35,186 bases of DNA, taken from NCBI GenBank assembly GCA_950096985.1, contig CATNBA010000016.1, forward strand, positions 1-35,186, read 5' to 3'. Positions 1 through 10,206 of the stretch are shown here, piece after piece; the first letter of the stretch is position 1, and each line of letters begins with the position of its first letter. Made by a program: the position numbers and the translations under genes. The notes beneath the pieces were generated by a model. It saw nothing but the letters and a program-made list of their open reading frames with translations. It was not told the DNA's origin and searched no databases. The DNA is from an uncultured Candidatus Melainabacteria bacterium (GTDB lineage Bacteria > Cyanobacteriota > Vampirovibrionia > Gastranaerophilales > Gastranaerophilaceae).

Positions 1-7
1 TATATAC

Positions 8-35
8 TTGATTTAGCAAAATAAATTATTATAAA
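8..35 (+). promoter_or_regulatory. Sigma70-type promoter for the TPR gene
   Basis: A TTGATT -35 at 8-13 is followed after 16 nt by a TATAAA -10 at 30-35, about 25 nt before the first start codon. Both elements lie at the very edge of the window, so anything upstream is unseen. Confidence 0.5.
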
Positions 36-60
36 TAAACTAATAGAAAAGGAAGTAATC

Positions 61-1044
61 ATGAATAAAAAGATTGTTTTATTAATTGCTTTTACATTAA
101 TGTTGAATTCAGTATGTGCATTTGCAGAAGATAATTCAAAACGTGCAAAAAGATTAGAGGCACAAAGACAGGAACAGGAAGCTGAAAAAAAACCGTCTGC
201 TGCACTGGATATAGATACAATTTATTACCCTAATGCAAACATGAAAAGTGCAGTGGCTAAATATAAGGCAGGCAACTATTCAGGATGTTTACAGGAGTTA
301 TTTTCTTTAGTAAAGAAAGATCCGACTAATGCTACAGCATATTATTATATGGGCATGGCATACACACAAGTTGATATGCTTGATGCCGCAATTGAATCTT
401 ATGAAAAAGTAATTGCTCTTAATCCGAATTCATATCTGACAGAATATGCAGAAATCGGCAGAGATTGTCTAAATGGCGGTCCAAAATGCTCAACTTCTGC
501 CGCTACTGAAGAAACAGATGAACTTGATCAGTTTATTAAAGCTCCATATGGCAACGGATTATCACCGGAGCTCAACGGACAGGTAAAACAAAAAGAATTA
601 AACAATATCAAAGAAACAATCAACAAAAAAGAAGATCTAGAACACAAAGATATTGAAAAAATTAAAGAATTTGATTTGAAGCATAATAATGTGGATGATA
701 TGCAGTCTTTAACAGAAGAAACTGAACGAATTGCTATGGTTAGTGATGAAGAAATACTTCAAGCCGTTAAAACATTAAAAGAGGCAGGTTTAAATTTAAC
801 CGTTCAAGAAGAAAATCCTTATCAGCAGTTTGCACAGTACCAAGATCCGCGTATGGCAGAAATGAGTATGATGCTTGGTAATAACAATAATTATAATAAC
901 AACAGTATGATGAACATGCTTCCGATGCTTATGAGTAAAGCTCAAAACGGAGAAAATATAGACCCGCGTTTTATGCAGGCAATGATGATGAATTCAATGA
1001 TGTCTGATTTGAATTTTAATGGAAATAATAATAACAATTACTAA
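61..1044 (+). CDS. Secreted TPR protein with Met/Asn-rich tail
   Basis: A 327-aa protein that I cannot name. Residues 1-22 form a Sec signal peptide with likely cleavage at AFA|ED, so it should act outside the cytoplasm. Residues about 55-131 carry two tetratricopeptide-like repeats (KYKAGNYSGCLQEL..., then AYYYMGMAYTQVDMLDAAIESYEKVIALNP), a protein-binding scaffold. Residues 150-245 are charged and helical. The tail from about 254 is low complexity, with many Met and Asn and short poly-Asn runs, ending NGNNNNNY. An AGGA-type ribosome site precedes the ATG. A second TPR gene starts 5 nt after the stop and pseudopilin 1 follows that, so the three look like one operon; a link to pilus assembly is inference from this context only. 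Confidence 0.8.
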   Translation: MNKKIVLLIAFTLMLNSVCAFAEDNSKRAKRLEAQRQEQEAEKKPSAALDIDTIYYPNANMKSAVAKYKAGNYSGCLQELFSLVKKDPTNATAYYYMGMAYTQVDMLDAAIESYEKVIALNPNSYLTEYAEIGRDCLNGGPKCSTSAATEETDELDQFIKAPYGNGLSPELNGQVKQKELNNIKETINKKEDLEHKDIEKIKEFDLKHNNVDDMQSLTEETERIAMVSDEEILQAVKTLKEAGLNLTVQEENPYQQFAQYQDPRMAEMSMMLGNNNNYNNNSMMNMLPMLMSKAQNGENIDPRFMQAMMMNSMMSDLNFNGNNNNNY

Positions 1045-1049
1045 TTTAT

Positions 1050-1667
1050 ATGGTTTTAGAATATAAAAAAGCTAAAGAAAATTTGCTGGCTAATCTGGAT
1101 TCGGATAGTCAGCAGTTTTTCGTAAAAAAAGGTTGTATTTTAGAAACGGCATATTGCTGTCTTTTGAATGATAATTTAGAAGATGCAAAAAAAAACTTTT
1201 CTTTAATAAAGAATAATGATATTCGTGCAGATTGGGCATTGTTTATGATTTCTTTGATTGAAGACAATGTTAAAGAATATCCAACATATTTTCAGCTTAG
1301 GAATTTTTTGGAAATAGATTTGAATATTTTAATACATTATTATAAAGGTGACTATGTTGAAAAAATTATCCGTTATTGCGATTTTATGTTCACTATAAAC
1401 CCTGAAGTGTATAAGTTTGTTGGGCGTGTTCTTTATAATAATAATCTTGAATGCCAAGCTCTCTTTTTTCTGGAAAAAGCCAAAAGTTATTTCTGGAATG
1501 ATCCTGAACTTCATTACTTACTTGGCTATATCTATTTTAATAAAGGCGATTTGGATAATGCCCGCAAAGCTGCTGAGGATTGTCTGCGAATTCTGCCCAA
1601 ATATTTTCCGGCACTTGAACTTATGAAGAAAGTCGTATATAATAAAAACATTAAGGAGGAATTATGA
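1050..1667 (+). CDS. TPR-like protein, unknown role
   Basis: A 205-aa protein without a signal peptide or membrane segment. The C-terminal half holds TPR-like helical pairs: residues about 120-150 (VGRVLYNNNLECQALFFLEKAKSYF) and about 153-187 (LHYLLGYIYFNKGDLDNARKAAEDCLRILP). The N-terminal half is also helical, with a weak repeat around residue 30. It starts 5 nt after the preceding TPR gene, and its TGA overlaps the ATG of pseudopilin 1 (ATGA at 1664-1667), so translation of the pilin is probably coupled to it. It could be an accessory protein for the pilin, but no family is recognised beyond TPR. Confidence 0.8.
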   Translation: MVLEYKKAKENLLANLDSDSQQFFVKKGCILETAYCCLLNDNLEDAKKNFSLIKNNDIRADWALFMISLIEDNVKEYPTYFQLRNFLEIDLNILIHYYKGDYVEKIIRYCDFMFTINPEVYKFVGRVLYNNNLECQALFFLEKAKSYFWNDPELHYLLGYIYFNKGDLDNARKAAEDCLRILPKYFPALELMKKVVYNKNIKEEL

Positions 1668-2454
1668 AAAATTTTAGCTTTAATTTCGGGGGGGGGGCAC
1701 TCTCAGCTTAACTCCTTTACGTTTTGGTTTTACATTAGCAGAAGTGTTAATCACTCTTGGTATTATTGGTGTAGTTGCAGCATTAACAATGCCCTCAATT
1801 ATTGAAAAACACAGAAAACATGTAGTGGTAACCAGAGCAAAACAAAACTATGTGATTTTAAATAATGCTATAGAACGTGCTAAAGCTGATTATGGTATGG
1901 ATATTTCCAACTGGGAGTGGCTTGACAATGCCAGTAACAAAGAAAAAAGCGTTTATTTTGCCGAAAAATATATGCTCCCTTATCTCAATACCGTTGCATA
2001 TTCAGGCTATAAACCCATGGATCAGGTCATAAATTTAGAGGGATATGAAGGTGATTATGCCAAAATTAATACCAGTTCCGGTGTGTCATTTGTATTAAAT
2101 AATGGAGCTCTTGTATATCTGTTGGTAGGATTTGTAAATAACGCCGAAGGTGAAAGTGGTAAAAATTATAACAGAGTTACTATAGTATATGATATTGATG
2201 GTGCTAAAGGTTTTAATTTATATGGAAAAGATATATTTAGAGTAGAACTTGGCGGTCTTGACGGGTGGCATTCGCAAAGTATGATAAGCCGAAATCGTTT
2301 TTTACCTTATCATTATGACAGTTCAAAAAAATGTGAGGAATATTTGTCATCTTCATTTGTTGGACAGCACGGCTGTAATGGTGTCACAAAATATGCTTGT
2401 CTTGCATATCTTATGTGTAACGGCTGGCAGGTAGACGATAAATACCCTTGGTAG
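1664..2454 (+). CDS. Pseudopilin 1, reading frame broken at a G10 tract
   Basis: A type IV pilin/type II secretion pseudopilin-like gene. The start is fixed by the ATGA overlap with the gene before and by AAGGAGGA just upstream. Eight codons later a run of ten G (1688-1697) puts the frame out, and the ATG frame stops at 1709. With 11 (or 8) G it reads on through ...PLRFG|FTLAEVLITLGIIGVVAALTMPS to the stop at 2454, giving about 263 aa. The prepilin peptidase site is G|F with Glu at +5, followed by the hydrophobic assembly helix. The C-terminal part has the family motif DIDGAKGFNLYGKDIF and several Cys. The pilin frame has no usable start of its own before a GTG inside the helix. As written the gene is OFF: phase variation, slippage decoding or a sequence error are possible. 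Confidence 0.75.
1688..1697 (+). repeat. G10 homopolymer (pseudopilin 1)
   Basis: Ten consecutive G in the context TC-G10-CA, 24 nt after the ATG. One nucleotide more would open the pilin frame. Outside the three pilin tracts, the longest G run I see in the window is five. Confidence 0.95.
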
Positions 2455-2468
2455 ATTGATATATTTGT

Positions 2469-2480
2469 GATAAGCTTATC
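2469..2480. promoter_or_regulatory. 12-bp palindrome before the DAHP synthase start
   Basis: GATAAGCTTATC is a perfect palindrome 4 nt before the AAGGAG ribosome site. It could be a small operator or a hairpin stem. No known regulator site is recognised. Confidence 0.3.
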
Positions 2481-2496
2481 TTACAAGGAGATAAGT

Positions 2497-3555
2497 ATGA
2501 TTATAATTATGGAAACCGGGGCGTCTGAAGCACAGGTTCAAAAAGTTATAGATTTCTTAAAAGCAAATGAATTTGAAATAAGATTTAACCGTGGTCAAGT
2601 GCATACTGTTATTGATGCATTAGGCGATAAGACAACAGTTACTCCAGGAAGAATATCCGCTTTTGACGGTGTAAAAGAAGTTAAAGTTATAAGAGAACCT
2701 TTTAGGCTCGCATCACGCGATTTGAAATCGGAAGACACGGTTATTGAGTTTTCAAACGGAGTGAAAATCGGTGGAGATAACAAGCCGGTTTCAATGGTTG
2801 GACCTTGTTCGATAGAAGAAGATTATGAAGGTCTTTTAAAAGTTGCTTATGCCGCAAAAGAAATGGAATGTCAGTTTTTAAGAGGTGGAGCATTCAAACC
2901 CAGAACTTCTCCTTATGATTTTCAAGGATATGGCGAAAAAGCTTTAAAGTATATGCGTCAGGCTGCGGATGAAACGGGATTACTTACTGTTTCTGAAGTA
3001 ATGGATGCATCAGACTTAGATTTAATGTGTGATTATATTGATGTTCTGCAAATCGGCGCAAGAAATGTTCAAAATTTTAAACTTCTGCATGCTGTAGGTA
3101 AATGTAGTAAGCCTGTAATTTTAAAACGTGGACTTTCAAGCACAATTAGAGAATTTCTACTTGCAGCAGAACATATTATGTATAACGGAAATTCAAATGT
3201 AATCCTTTGTGAACGGGGTATTAGAAGCTTTGACAGTGCCTTTACCCGTAACGTAATGGATATTGCTTCAATACCGGTTATAAAAAAATATTCGCACCTG
3301 CCTATAATCGTTGACCCTAGCCACGGAACCGGTCAGAGATATTTGATTGAACCTATGGCAAAAGCAGGCTTGATTGTAGGAGCAGACGGTGTTATGATTG
3401 AAGTGCATCATGACCCCGAAAATGCTTTATCAGACGGTAAGCAAAGTCTTTCAATCCCGATGTTTAAAGATATAATGGGAAGAATTAACCAATTAACAGA
3501 CAGTCTTCATTATGAAAAAGAATGTTTGTCAGCAAATGTAGTAAAGGAATTATAA
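2497..3555 (+). CDS. aroF: 3-deoxy-7-phosphoheptulonate (DAHP) synthase, type I-beta
   Basis: Condenses phosphoenolpyruvate with erythrose 4-phosphate, the first step of the shikimate pathway. From the ATG at 2497 (AAGGAG at 2485-2490) it is 352 aa; the GTG at 2467 would add ten residues but has no ribosome site. Residues 1-70 form the ferredoxin-like N-terminal domain (MIIIMETGASEAQVQKV...) that in Thermotoga-type enzymes carries feedback control. The barrel shows VGPCSIE (Cys104), RGGAFKPRTSPYDFQG (129-144), DPSHGTGQ (His276), EVHHDP (Glu302) and LSDGKQ (Asp313), matching the metal ligands and PEP site of the family. It follows pseudopilin 1 with a short spacer and is followed after 3 nt by ychF. 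A 12-bp palindrome lies just upstream of the ribosome site. Confidence 0.95.
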   Translation: MIIIMETGASEAQVQKVIDFLKANEFEIRFNRGQVHTVIDALGDKTTVTPGRISAFDGVKEVKVIREPFRLASRDLKSEDTVIEFSNGVKIGGDNKPVSMVGPCSIEEDYEGLLKVAYAAKEMECQFLRGGAFKPRTSPYDFQGYGEKALKYMRQAADETGLLTVSEVMDASDLDLMCDYIDVLQIGARNVQNFKLLHAVGKCSKPVILKRGLSSTIREFLLAAEHIMYNGNSNVILCERGIRSFDSAFTRNVMDIASIPVIKKYSHLPIIVDPSHGTGQRYLIEPMAKAGLIVGADGVMIEVHHDPENALSDGKQSLSIPMFKDIMGRINQLTDSLHYEKECLSANVVKEL

Positions 3556-3558
3556 AAT

Positions 3559-4656
3559 ATGTTAAGAACAGGAATAGTAGGACTTCCAAATGTTGGAAAA
3601 TCAACTTTATTTAACGCTTTAACAAGTTCGAAAAATGCTCAGAGTGCAAACTACCCGTTTTGTACAATTGAACCTAATGTAGGTGTTGTTAATGTACCGG
3701 ATGAAAGATTAGAGATTTTACAGAAACTTTGCAAATGTACTGATATTATCCCGACAGCTATTGAATTTGTGGATATTGCAGGGCTTGTGAAAGGGGCAAG
3801 TAAAGGTGAAGGATTAGGAAACCAGTTCTTGCATAACATCAGAGAAGTTGATGCAATTATTCAAGTTGTAAGATGTTTTGACGACCCTAATACTATTCAC
3901 GTTGCTGGTAAAGTCAATCCGCTTGATGATATTGAGGTAATTAATACTGAATTGGCGCTTGCAGATTTGGCATCGGTTGAAAAAAGACAGGCACGTATTT
4001 CGAAACAGGCAAAAAGCGGCGATAAAGATGCTGTTCTTGAAGATAAAGTTTTGAAAAAGTTAACTGAACTTTTATCAGAAGGTACTTTTATAAGATTAAA
4101 AGATCATTTCGATGAGGATGAAATTGCTGTTGTAAAACAGCTTAATTTGATGTCAGTAAAACCTGTTATTTATGCAGCGAATGTGTCTGAATATGATTTG
4201 AAAGATGGTAACGAATACACAAAACAAGTTCAGGAATATGCATCAAAACATAATGCCGAAGTTGTGCTGATTTCAGCTAAAATAGAAGAAGAACTTGCAG
4301 AATTGGGACCGGATGAGGCAAAAGAATATTTGACCGAACTGGGCATTGAGGACAGCGGTATAAACAGAATGATTAAATCTGTTTATAAACTTCTTGATTT
4401 AAGAACATTTATCACAGCTGGTGAAAAAGAGGTTCATGCGTGGACAATCCCGGCAGGAGCAAAAGCTCCTCAGGCAGCAGGTGTAATTCATACCGATTTT
4501 GAAAAAGGGTTTATCAGAGCTGAAATTACACCATACGAAGAATTTGTTAAAAACGGTTCTTATACAGCCTGCAAAGAAAAAGGTGTTACACGTCTTGAAG
4601 GTAAAGATTATGTAGTTCAAGACGGGGATCTTGTTCATTTCAGATTTGCAGTTTAA
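3559..4656 (+). CDS. ychF: Ribosome-binding ATPase YchF (Obg family)
   Basis: A 365-aa member of the OLA1/YchF group of Obg-type P-loop proteins, which bind ribosomes and act in translation and stress responses. The P-loop GLPNVGKST is at residues 8-16, the G3 region reads DIAGLVKGAS near residue 72, and the G4 motif is NVSEYD in place of NKxD, the change that gives this family its preference for ATP over GTP. A coiled-coil insert spans roughly 125-200 and a TGS domain fills about 280-363 (ending QDGDLVHFRFAV). Length and domain order are standard. It starts 3 nt after the DAHP synthase stop and ends at a bidirectional terminator. Confidence 0.96.
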   Translation: MLRTGIVGLPNVGKSTLFNALTSSKNAQSANYPFCTIEPNVGVVNVPDERLEILQKLCKCTDIIPTAIEFVDIAGLVKGASKGEGLGNQFLHNIREVDAIIQVVRCFDDPNTIHVAGKVNPLDDIEVINTELALADLASVEKRQARISKQAKSGDKDAVLEDKVLKKLTELLSEGTFIRLKDHFDEDEIAVVKQLNLMSVKPVIYAANVSEYDLKDGNEYTKQVQEYASKHNAEVVLISAKIEEELAELGPDEAKEYLTELGIEDSGINRMIKSVYKLLDLRTFITAGEKEVHAWTIPAGAKAPQAAGVIHTDFEKGFIRAEITPYEEFVKNGSYTACKEKGVTRLEGKDYVVQDGDLVHFRFAV

Positions 4657-4682
4657 AAAAAGACCTAAATGGTCTTTTTTTT
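4655..4682. terminator. Bidirectional rho-independent terminator
   Basis: A7-GACC, loop TAAAT, GGTC-T8. The A and T tracts extend the stem and give a U-run in both directions, serving ychF (+) and the GH13 gene (-), whose stop codon lies at its edge. Confidence 0.85.
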
Positions 4683-7600
4683 ATTTAGATATAAGTGATA
4701 AGACAGACCCTGTAATAATATTTTCTTTCTGTATATAAGGGTTTGATACAAAATTGTATTGTGGATTATACATTACTTTTTTCCCTGTAAAGCTTAGTTG
4801 TTTTGGGATGTGATAAAGAGTAAGCACACTGTCTTTGAATGTAATCGGTTTATGATTCGGACCTGTAATTTGATTATTAGCGTTTACATAATATATTGTA
4901 TGGTCATTTTTATCTGCATTTTTAAATTCCATCCCGGCTTTTAAACCGCCATTTTGCATAACTTTGTCGGCAGAGCCGCCATTGAGGTCAATACAATCCA
5001 TCGTCAATTCAGCTGGGGTATAATATTCATCAAATTTATGTGTCAAACCTTCTGTGTTGAATACTGATACTGTCATTCGGCCATCAGGACTTTGACGCAG
5101 TAATGCTGAAACTTTTGTACCGCCATTATTTGTACGCGCATTTTGCATATTGAGAAGATATGGAGTACCATCATTTAGCGGCTGTAATTCACTGCGTGTT
5201 CTTTGATTGTATTGATAATCCATATAATCTTTGTGACGTTTTACAAAATCTAAATATTCTGGGCTTTCAGGGTCTGTCCATTCTTCATGAATTATATTAC
5301 GGTTTTGGACTGTAATGTTTTTTGTTGTATGTTCAAAACCAGTTGCACCATATTCATCACCTGCATACAATGTAGGATTGCCTGTAAGTGCCGCAAGAAA
5401 TTTTGTATGCCCAAGAAGTTTTGACATAGCAGGGTCGATAATCATTTCAAGTGATTTCTTTTTAAGGTTTTGTCTTTCTTCCTCTGTTAGTCTGCCGTCC
5501 CCTTCGTTGTCAGCAATATAATTCATTTCATCCAATACTATATTTAAAGCTGTCGGATAATCTTTTGTTCCAAAGCCTTCTGCTTCAAATACTTTGTTTA
5601 GATGTTTGCTATTTGAAATATTAGACAGTGCTCTAAGCATTAAGTCATAAACATATTTAGATCTTCCGTCATTTAGACCTATTTTATGGGATGCTTTACC
5701 CATACCGCTTGAAATTGATTCGCATCTGGCAATTGCAAGTGGGCTTACACGGCTGAAATCATATCCGTAAACTGAATCTGAATGCGGTTCGTTTCCAAAT
5801 GCCATTCCATGAAGGATTTTGTATGCTCTAAGCAGTAAGTTATAATTGCTCTTGTCGGTCAAATCGGCAAAAACCATATCCATATCCATTGCATAACCAT
5901 CTAATGCACGGCATTTATCGTGATTGCCTGCAAAAATATATGAATAAATTATTGATTCAAGAGGTCCTGATGTTAAGAAACCTGCAAGTTGTTCCGTAAC
6001 TTTACTGCCTTTTGAAGTACCTTTTTCAGGACTGTTTTCTCCATCAAAGTCAAACAATTTACCGAAAATTTCATTTATTCCTGATGATAAATATGTGTAA
6101 TTAGCTGTTGTAGTAAAACCGGCTTCGTTTATAAGTTTTTTAACAGCCTCTTTTGATGATGAAAATCTTGCACTACTGCCTCCGCCTTTATTAAATATAT
6201 CATCTTCATCGGTAACTTCGGCTGCAATATATGCATCAGGGTGATATTGTTTTACATTTTCGCTGAATTTTGTCCAGAATTTTATTATTTGATTCCAGGT
6301 AAACTCAAAGTTGGTTTTTCCGTTTCGTACTGATTCAATGTCTGCTATATCTTTGGTTGCATCAATTCTCCAGTCAAGACCACCTTGCGCGCGGTTTACA
6401 ATCATTTCTGCAAGTTTAAAGCTTTCTGCACTTGTACCTTTCACAGATAAAATTAACGCGTTTGTAATATCGTTAGTATCTTTTATATTTATTATACCCT
6501 TTTTAAGATGCTTAATAAGTGAAACAGCCTCATCTTCAGGACTGTCTGCAATAATTCCCATCTGAATAAGAGATGTATTTTTTAAATCGTTATATTTATA
6601 GGAAATTTCGCCGGTTTCATTGTTAAAACTTATTTTTGTATCAGGTGAAATTCCTTTAATAACAGCAAATTTGGCAATTTCAGAGGTTAAGAAAGGTATA
6701 GCATATTTACCAAATTCTGTAGTGTTTCCTTTATTATCGTGGAATTTTTTATCCGCAGGCAGTGATTTTTCAACTTCATCTAAAACTTTTGAAGCAAACT
6801 GTGACATCTCATTTTTATACAAATCATCTGTCATTGTGTAAGCTTTTTTGTATTCAGATGTTAAGTGCTTATTACCGTTTTTAAAAATTTCATATCGTGA
6901 AACGCCTATTTGTTCCTCTGTTGATGCTCTTTTAGTCATATAAGGCGATGCAAGAACTGAAACAATATCGTCACCGACTTCAATACTGTCAAGAGGAACA
7001 TCCATTAAACCCTGTAAAATTGCATTTTTGTAATCGTTTTCTGTTGTCTGGACAGAAAGGTGATATCTGTTTCGCAATATATTTTTTACAATATTTTTGT
7101 TTACATCAAGGTCTTTAGGTAACACTGTGCCGTCAGCAAGTGATTTAATACGGCTATAAATTTCATCAGCATCTTTGTTGTCAATGTTTTTCAAGTGCTG
7201 AGCAACATTCAGGGTAAGAATTTGGTTAGTTTTCTTTGACCAGAATTTTGCTGAAGATATTGCATAATCTTGAACTTCCATATTTTTTTGTTTAAGAAGT
7301 TTTTTCATTTCAGCTCTTTGTTCCGGGTCTTTTATATTTTTAAGTGACTGTGTTTCAGAATGTGATTGTACAAAGCTTAATTTTGCAATATCTGGGTTTG
7401 CATCCCATGTCTCAAAACCGCTTTCGTGCTTGCCGTCAAGTCCGAAGTATTCAAATTGCGCAACTGCTCTTGTGCCTTCACCACTTTTAAGTTTCAATTG
7501 TTTTTCTTTTGGAACACTTTTGTTGTAGTCGCTTAAATGTTCGACATTTGTTCTGTAAGTTTCATTGTTAATCCTGAAACTGTAAGGTACAACAGTGTCA

Positions 7601-8796
7601 TTGTGGTTGTTGATTTCGAGGTTGTTTTTAACAAGTTTGTCATAAGCCTTGATTAATTGCTTGTCATTTAGATTTTCAGCATTAACAAGTCTGTCGTCAT
7701 AAATTTGAATATATGTCGGCTGATTTGATTTATAATTATGATTTTTGGTTATTTTTACAGTACCGTCGGCATTTTGTTTAACATCATATTTCGGGTTTAT
7801 AATTCTGTGGGTTACGTGGTCAAGGTTTTTGCCGAATACACCCATATTCAACGGACTGTCTTGAAGTCCTGATATTTTAAACCAGTTAAAGTAAGGTGAC
7901 TTTTCGCCCCATTGAAGAATGTGTTTAAAGTGAATTCCTTCAAGTCCTTCGTTTACGTATGCACCGTCTGAAACAAGGTTAATTCCTTTGGCAAAAAGTT
8001 TTCTTTGTAATGATGCGTAATTATTGATATTTCCAAGACTGTGCGCCATTTGGAAGCAGTTTTTGTTCCAGTAAGCATGGGCTGAAAGACTGTCATCTGT
8101 AAATAAAGGGGTTGTAATAATTCTTGTGAAGTTGTCAAGTTTTCCCTGTTCTAAATCTTTTTCTATGCCGGCAAGAGAACCCCCGATTTTATTTGCAGTG
8201 TTCTTATTTGTTTTTCTAGCATGTTCAATGTTTTTATTAGGAATAATTTTGTTATTTTCGTCATAGACCCAGCTTACATTGTTAAAATCAGGCACTATTA
8301 ATTTCATAGAGCCGCTTTTTGTTGCTGTTGAAAGTCTGTCTGTTACAAAGTTATAAATCTCATGCGCTCTATGAGTAAATGCGGCATCGTTGATTACATT
8401 ACCCGGATCAATTTTGTATTCGGGGGTTGCATTTTTTTGTCCCGCAGGAACAAGTTTGTAATGATATGCGAACGGCTGATCCGGTCTTATACCGTATTCT
8501 TTTGCAAGGTTTATTCTTGTTGCTTTACCTTTTTCAAGCATTACTTCTGCTTGTTTTTTAGTATTTTCAAGCGGTTTTATATTGCCATAATCGTCTTTTT
8601 TGCCTGTAACAAACCAGTTGCCGTCAGCATCTTTATCAAGTAAGAAGATTTCTAAATAGCAGTCTTTTTGGTCTTCATTATAAACATAGTTAAACTCATA
8701 TTCCCTGTTTCCCGTATCGGATTTTATAGGTTTATAGCCCTCAAATTGCACATTTTTATTAGCTTTCGGCTGGTTTAAATTTAGACTGACTTTCAC
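4681..8796 (-). CDS. Large GH13 alpha-amylase-family protein
   Basis: A 1371-aa protein with the catalytic landmarks of glycoside hydrolase family 13, acting on alpha-glucans. Visible motifs are a region-I-like LVSDGAYVNEG (Asp277), WRIDATKD with the nucleophile Asp812, AAEVTDED with the acid/base Glu860, FAGNHDK with His959-Asp960, and PTLYAGDEYG near 1148. Regions I and II are more than 500 residues apart, so a long insertion of unknown fold interrupts the barrel. Residues 25-150 resemble a beta-rich carbohydrate-associated module. There is no signal peptide or anchor, suggesting a cytoplasmic enzyme for storage glucan or imported oligosaccharide. The start is GTG at 8796, eight nt after AAGGAG. 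Substrate and linkage cannot be read from the sequence, and the non-catalytic parts are unfamiliar to me. Confidence 0.85.
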   Translation of the reverse strand: MKVSLNLNQPKANKNVQFEGYKPIKSDTGNREYEFNYVYNEDQKDCYLEIFLLDKDADGNWFVTGKKDDYGNIKPLENTKKQAEVMLEKGKATRINLAKEYGIRPDQPFAYHYKLVPAGQKNATPEYKIDPGNVINDAAFTHRAHEIYNFVTDRLSTATKSGSMKLIVPDFNNVSWVYDENNKIIPNKNIEHARKTNKNTANKIGGSLAGIEKDLEQGKLDNFTRIITTPLFTDDSLSAHAYWNKNCFQMAHSLGNINNYASLQRKLFAKGINLVSDGAYVNEGLEGIHFKHILQWGEKSPYFNWFKISGLQDSPLNMGVFGKNLDHVTHRIINPKYDVKQNADGTVKITKNHNYKSNQPTYIQIYDDRLVNAENLNDKQLIKAYDKLVKNNLEINNHNDTVVPYSFRINNETYRTNVEHLSDYNKSVPKEKQLKLKSGEGTRAVAQFEYFGLDGKHESGFETWDANPDIAKLSFVQSHSETQSLKNIKDPEQRAEMKKLLKQKNMEVQDYAISSAKFWSKKTNQILTLNVAQHLKNIDNKDADEIYSRIKSLADGTVLPKDLDVNKNIVKNILRNRYHLSVQTTENDYKNAILQGLMDVPLDSIEVGDDIVSVLASPYMTKRASTEEQIGVSRYEIFKNGNKHLTSEYKKAYTMTDDLYKNEMSQFASKVLDEVEKSLPADKKFHDNKGNTTEFGKYAIPFLTSEIAKFAVIKGISPDTKISFNNETGEISYKYNDLKNTSLIQMGIIADSPEDEAVSLIKHLKKGIINIKDTNDITNALILSVKGTSAESFKLAEMIVNRAQGGLDWRIDATKDIADIESVRNGKTNFEFTWNQIIKFWTKFSENVKQYHPDAYIAAEVTDEDDIFNKGGGSSARFSSSKEAVKKLINEAGFTTTANYTYLSSGINEIFGKLFDFDGENSPEKGTSKGSKVTEQLAGFLTSGPLESIIYSYIFAGNHDKCRALDGYAMDMDMVFADLTDKSNYNLLLRAYKILHGMAFGNEPHSDSVYGYDFSRVSPLAIARCESISSGMGKASHKIGLNDGRSKYVYDLMLRALSNISNSKHLNKVFEAEGFGTKDYPTALNIVLDEMNYIADNEGDGRLTEEERQNLKKKSLEMIIDPAMSKLLGHTKFLAALTGNPTLYAGDEYGATGFEHTTKNITVQNRNIIHEEWTDPESPEYLDFVKRHKDYMDYQYNQRTRSELQPLNDGTPYLLNMQNARTNNGGTKVSALLRQSPDGRMTVSVFNTEGLTHKFDEYYTPAELTMDCIDLNGGSADKVMQNGGLKAGMEFKNADKNDHTIYYVNANNQITGPNHKPITFKDSVLTLYHIPKQLSFTGKKVMYNPQYNFVSNPYIQKENIITGSVLSLISK

Positions 8797-8849
8797 GTAA
8801 ACAACTCCTTACCTTCTCCTGTTATAACCCAAGTCAAGAAAAATTTTTG

Positions 8850-8869
8850 TTATATTATATTATATTATT
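8850..8869 (-). promoter_or_regulatory. Overlapping -10 elements for the GH13 gene
   Basis: On the minus strand TATAA is repeated three times with a 5-nt period, giving overlapping TATAAT hexamers about 55-70 nt before the GTG. No single well-spaced -35 stands out. Confidence 0.4.
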
Positions 8870-8908
8870 AAGAAAATTTTACAAAAAATGATTATCAGGA
8901 TATGTTTT

Positions 8909-8917
8909 TGATATAAT
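8909..8917 (+). promoter_or_regulatory. Extended -10 promoter for the ahcY gene
   Basis: TGATATAAT is a perfect extended -10 (TGnTATAAT) 23 nt before the ATG at 8941, with AAAGGAG in between. The -35 is poor, as is usual with an extended -10. Confidence 0.65.
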
Positions 8918-8928
8918 CCGTTTTGTAA

Positions 8929-10206
<1,278 letters not shown>

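Noticed and set aside
1744-2454. Pseudopilin 1 starting at the GTG at 1744
   Set aside because: That codon encodes the Val within FTLAEVLITLG; starting there would remove the cleavage site and has no ribosome site, while a coupled ATG with AAGGAGGA lies at 1664.
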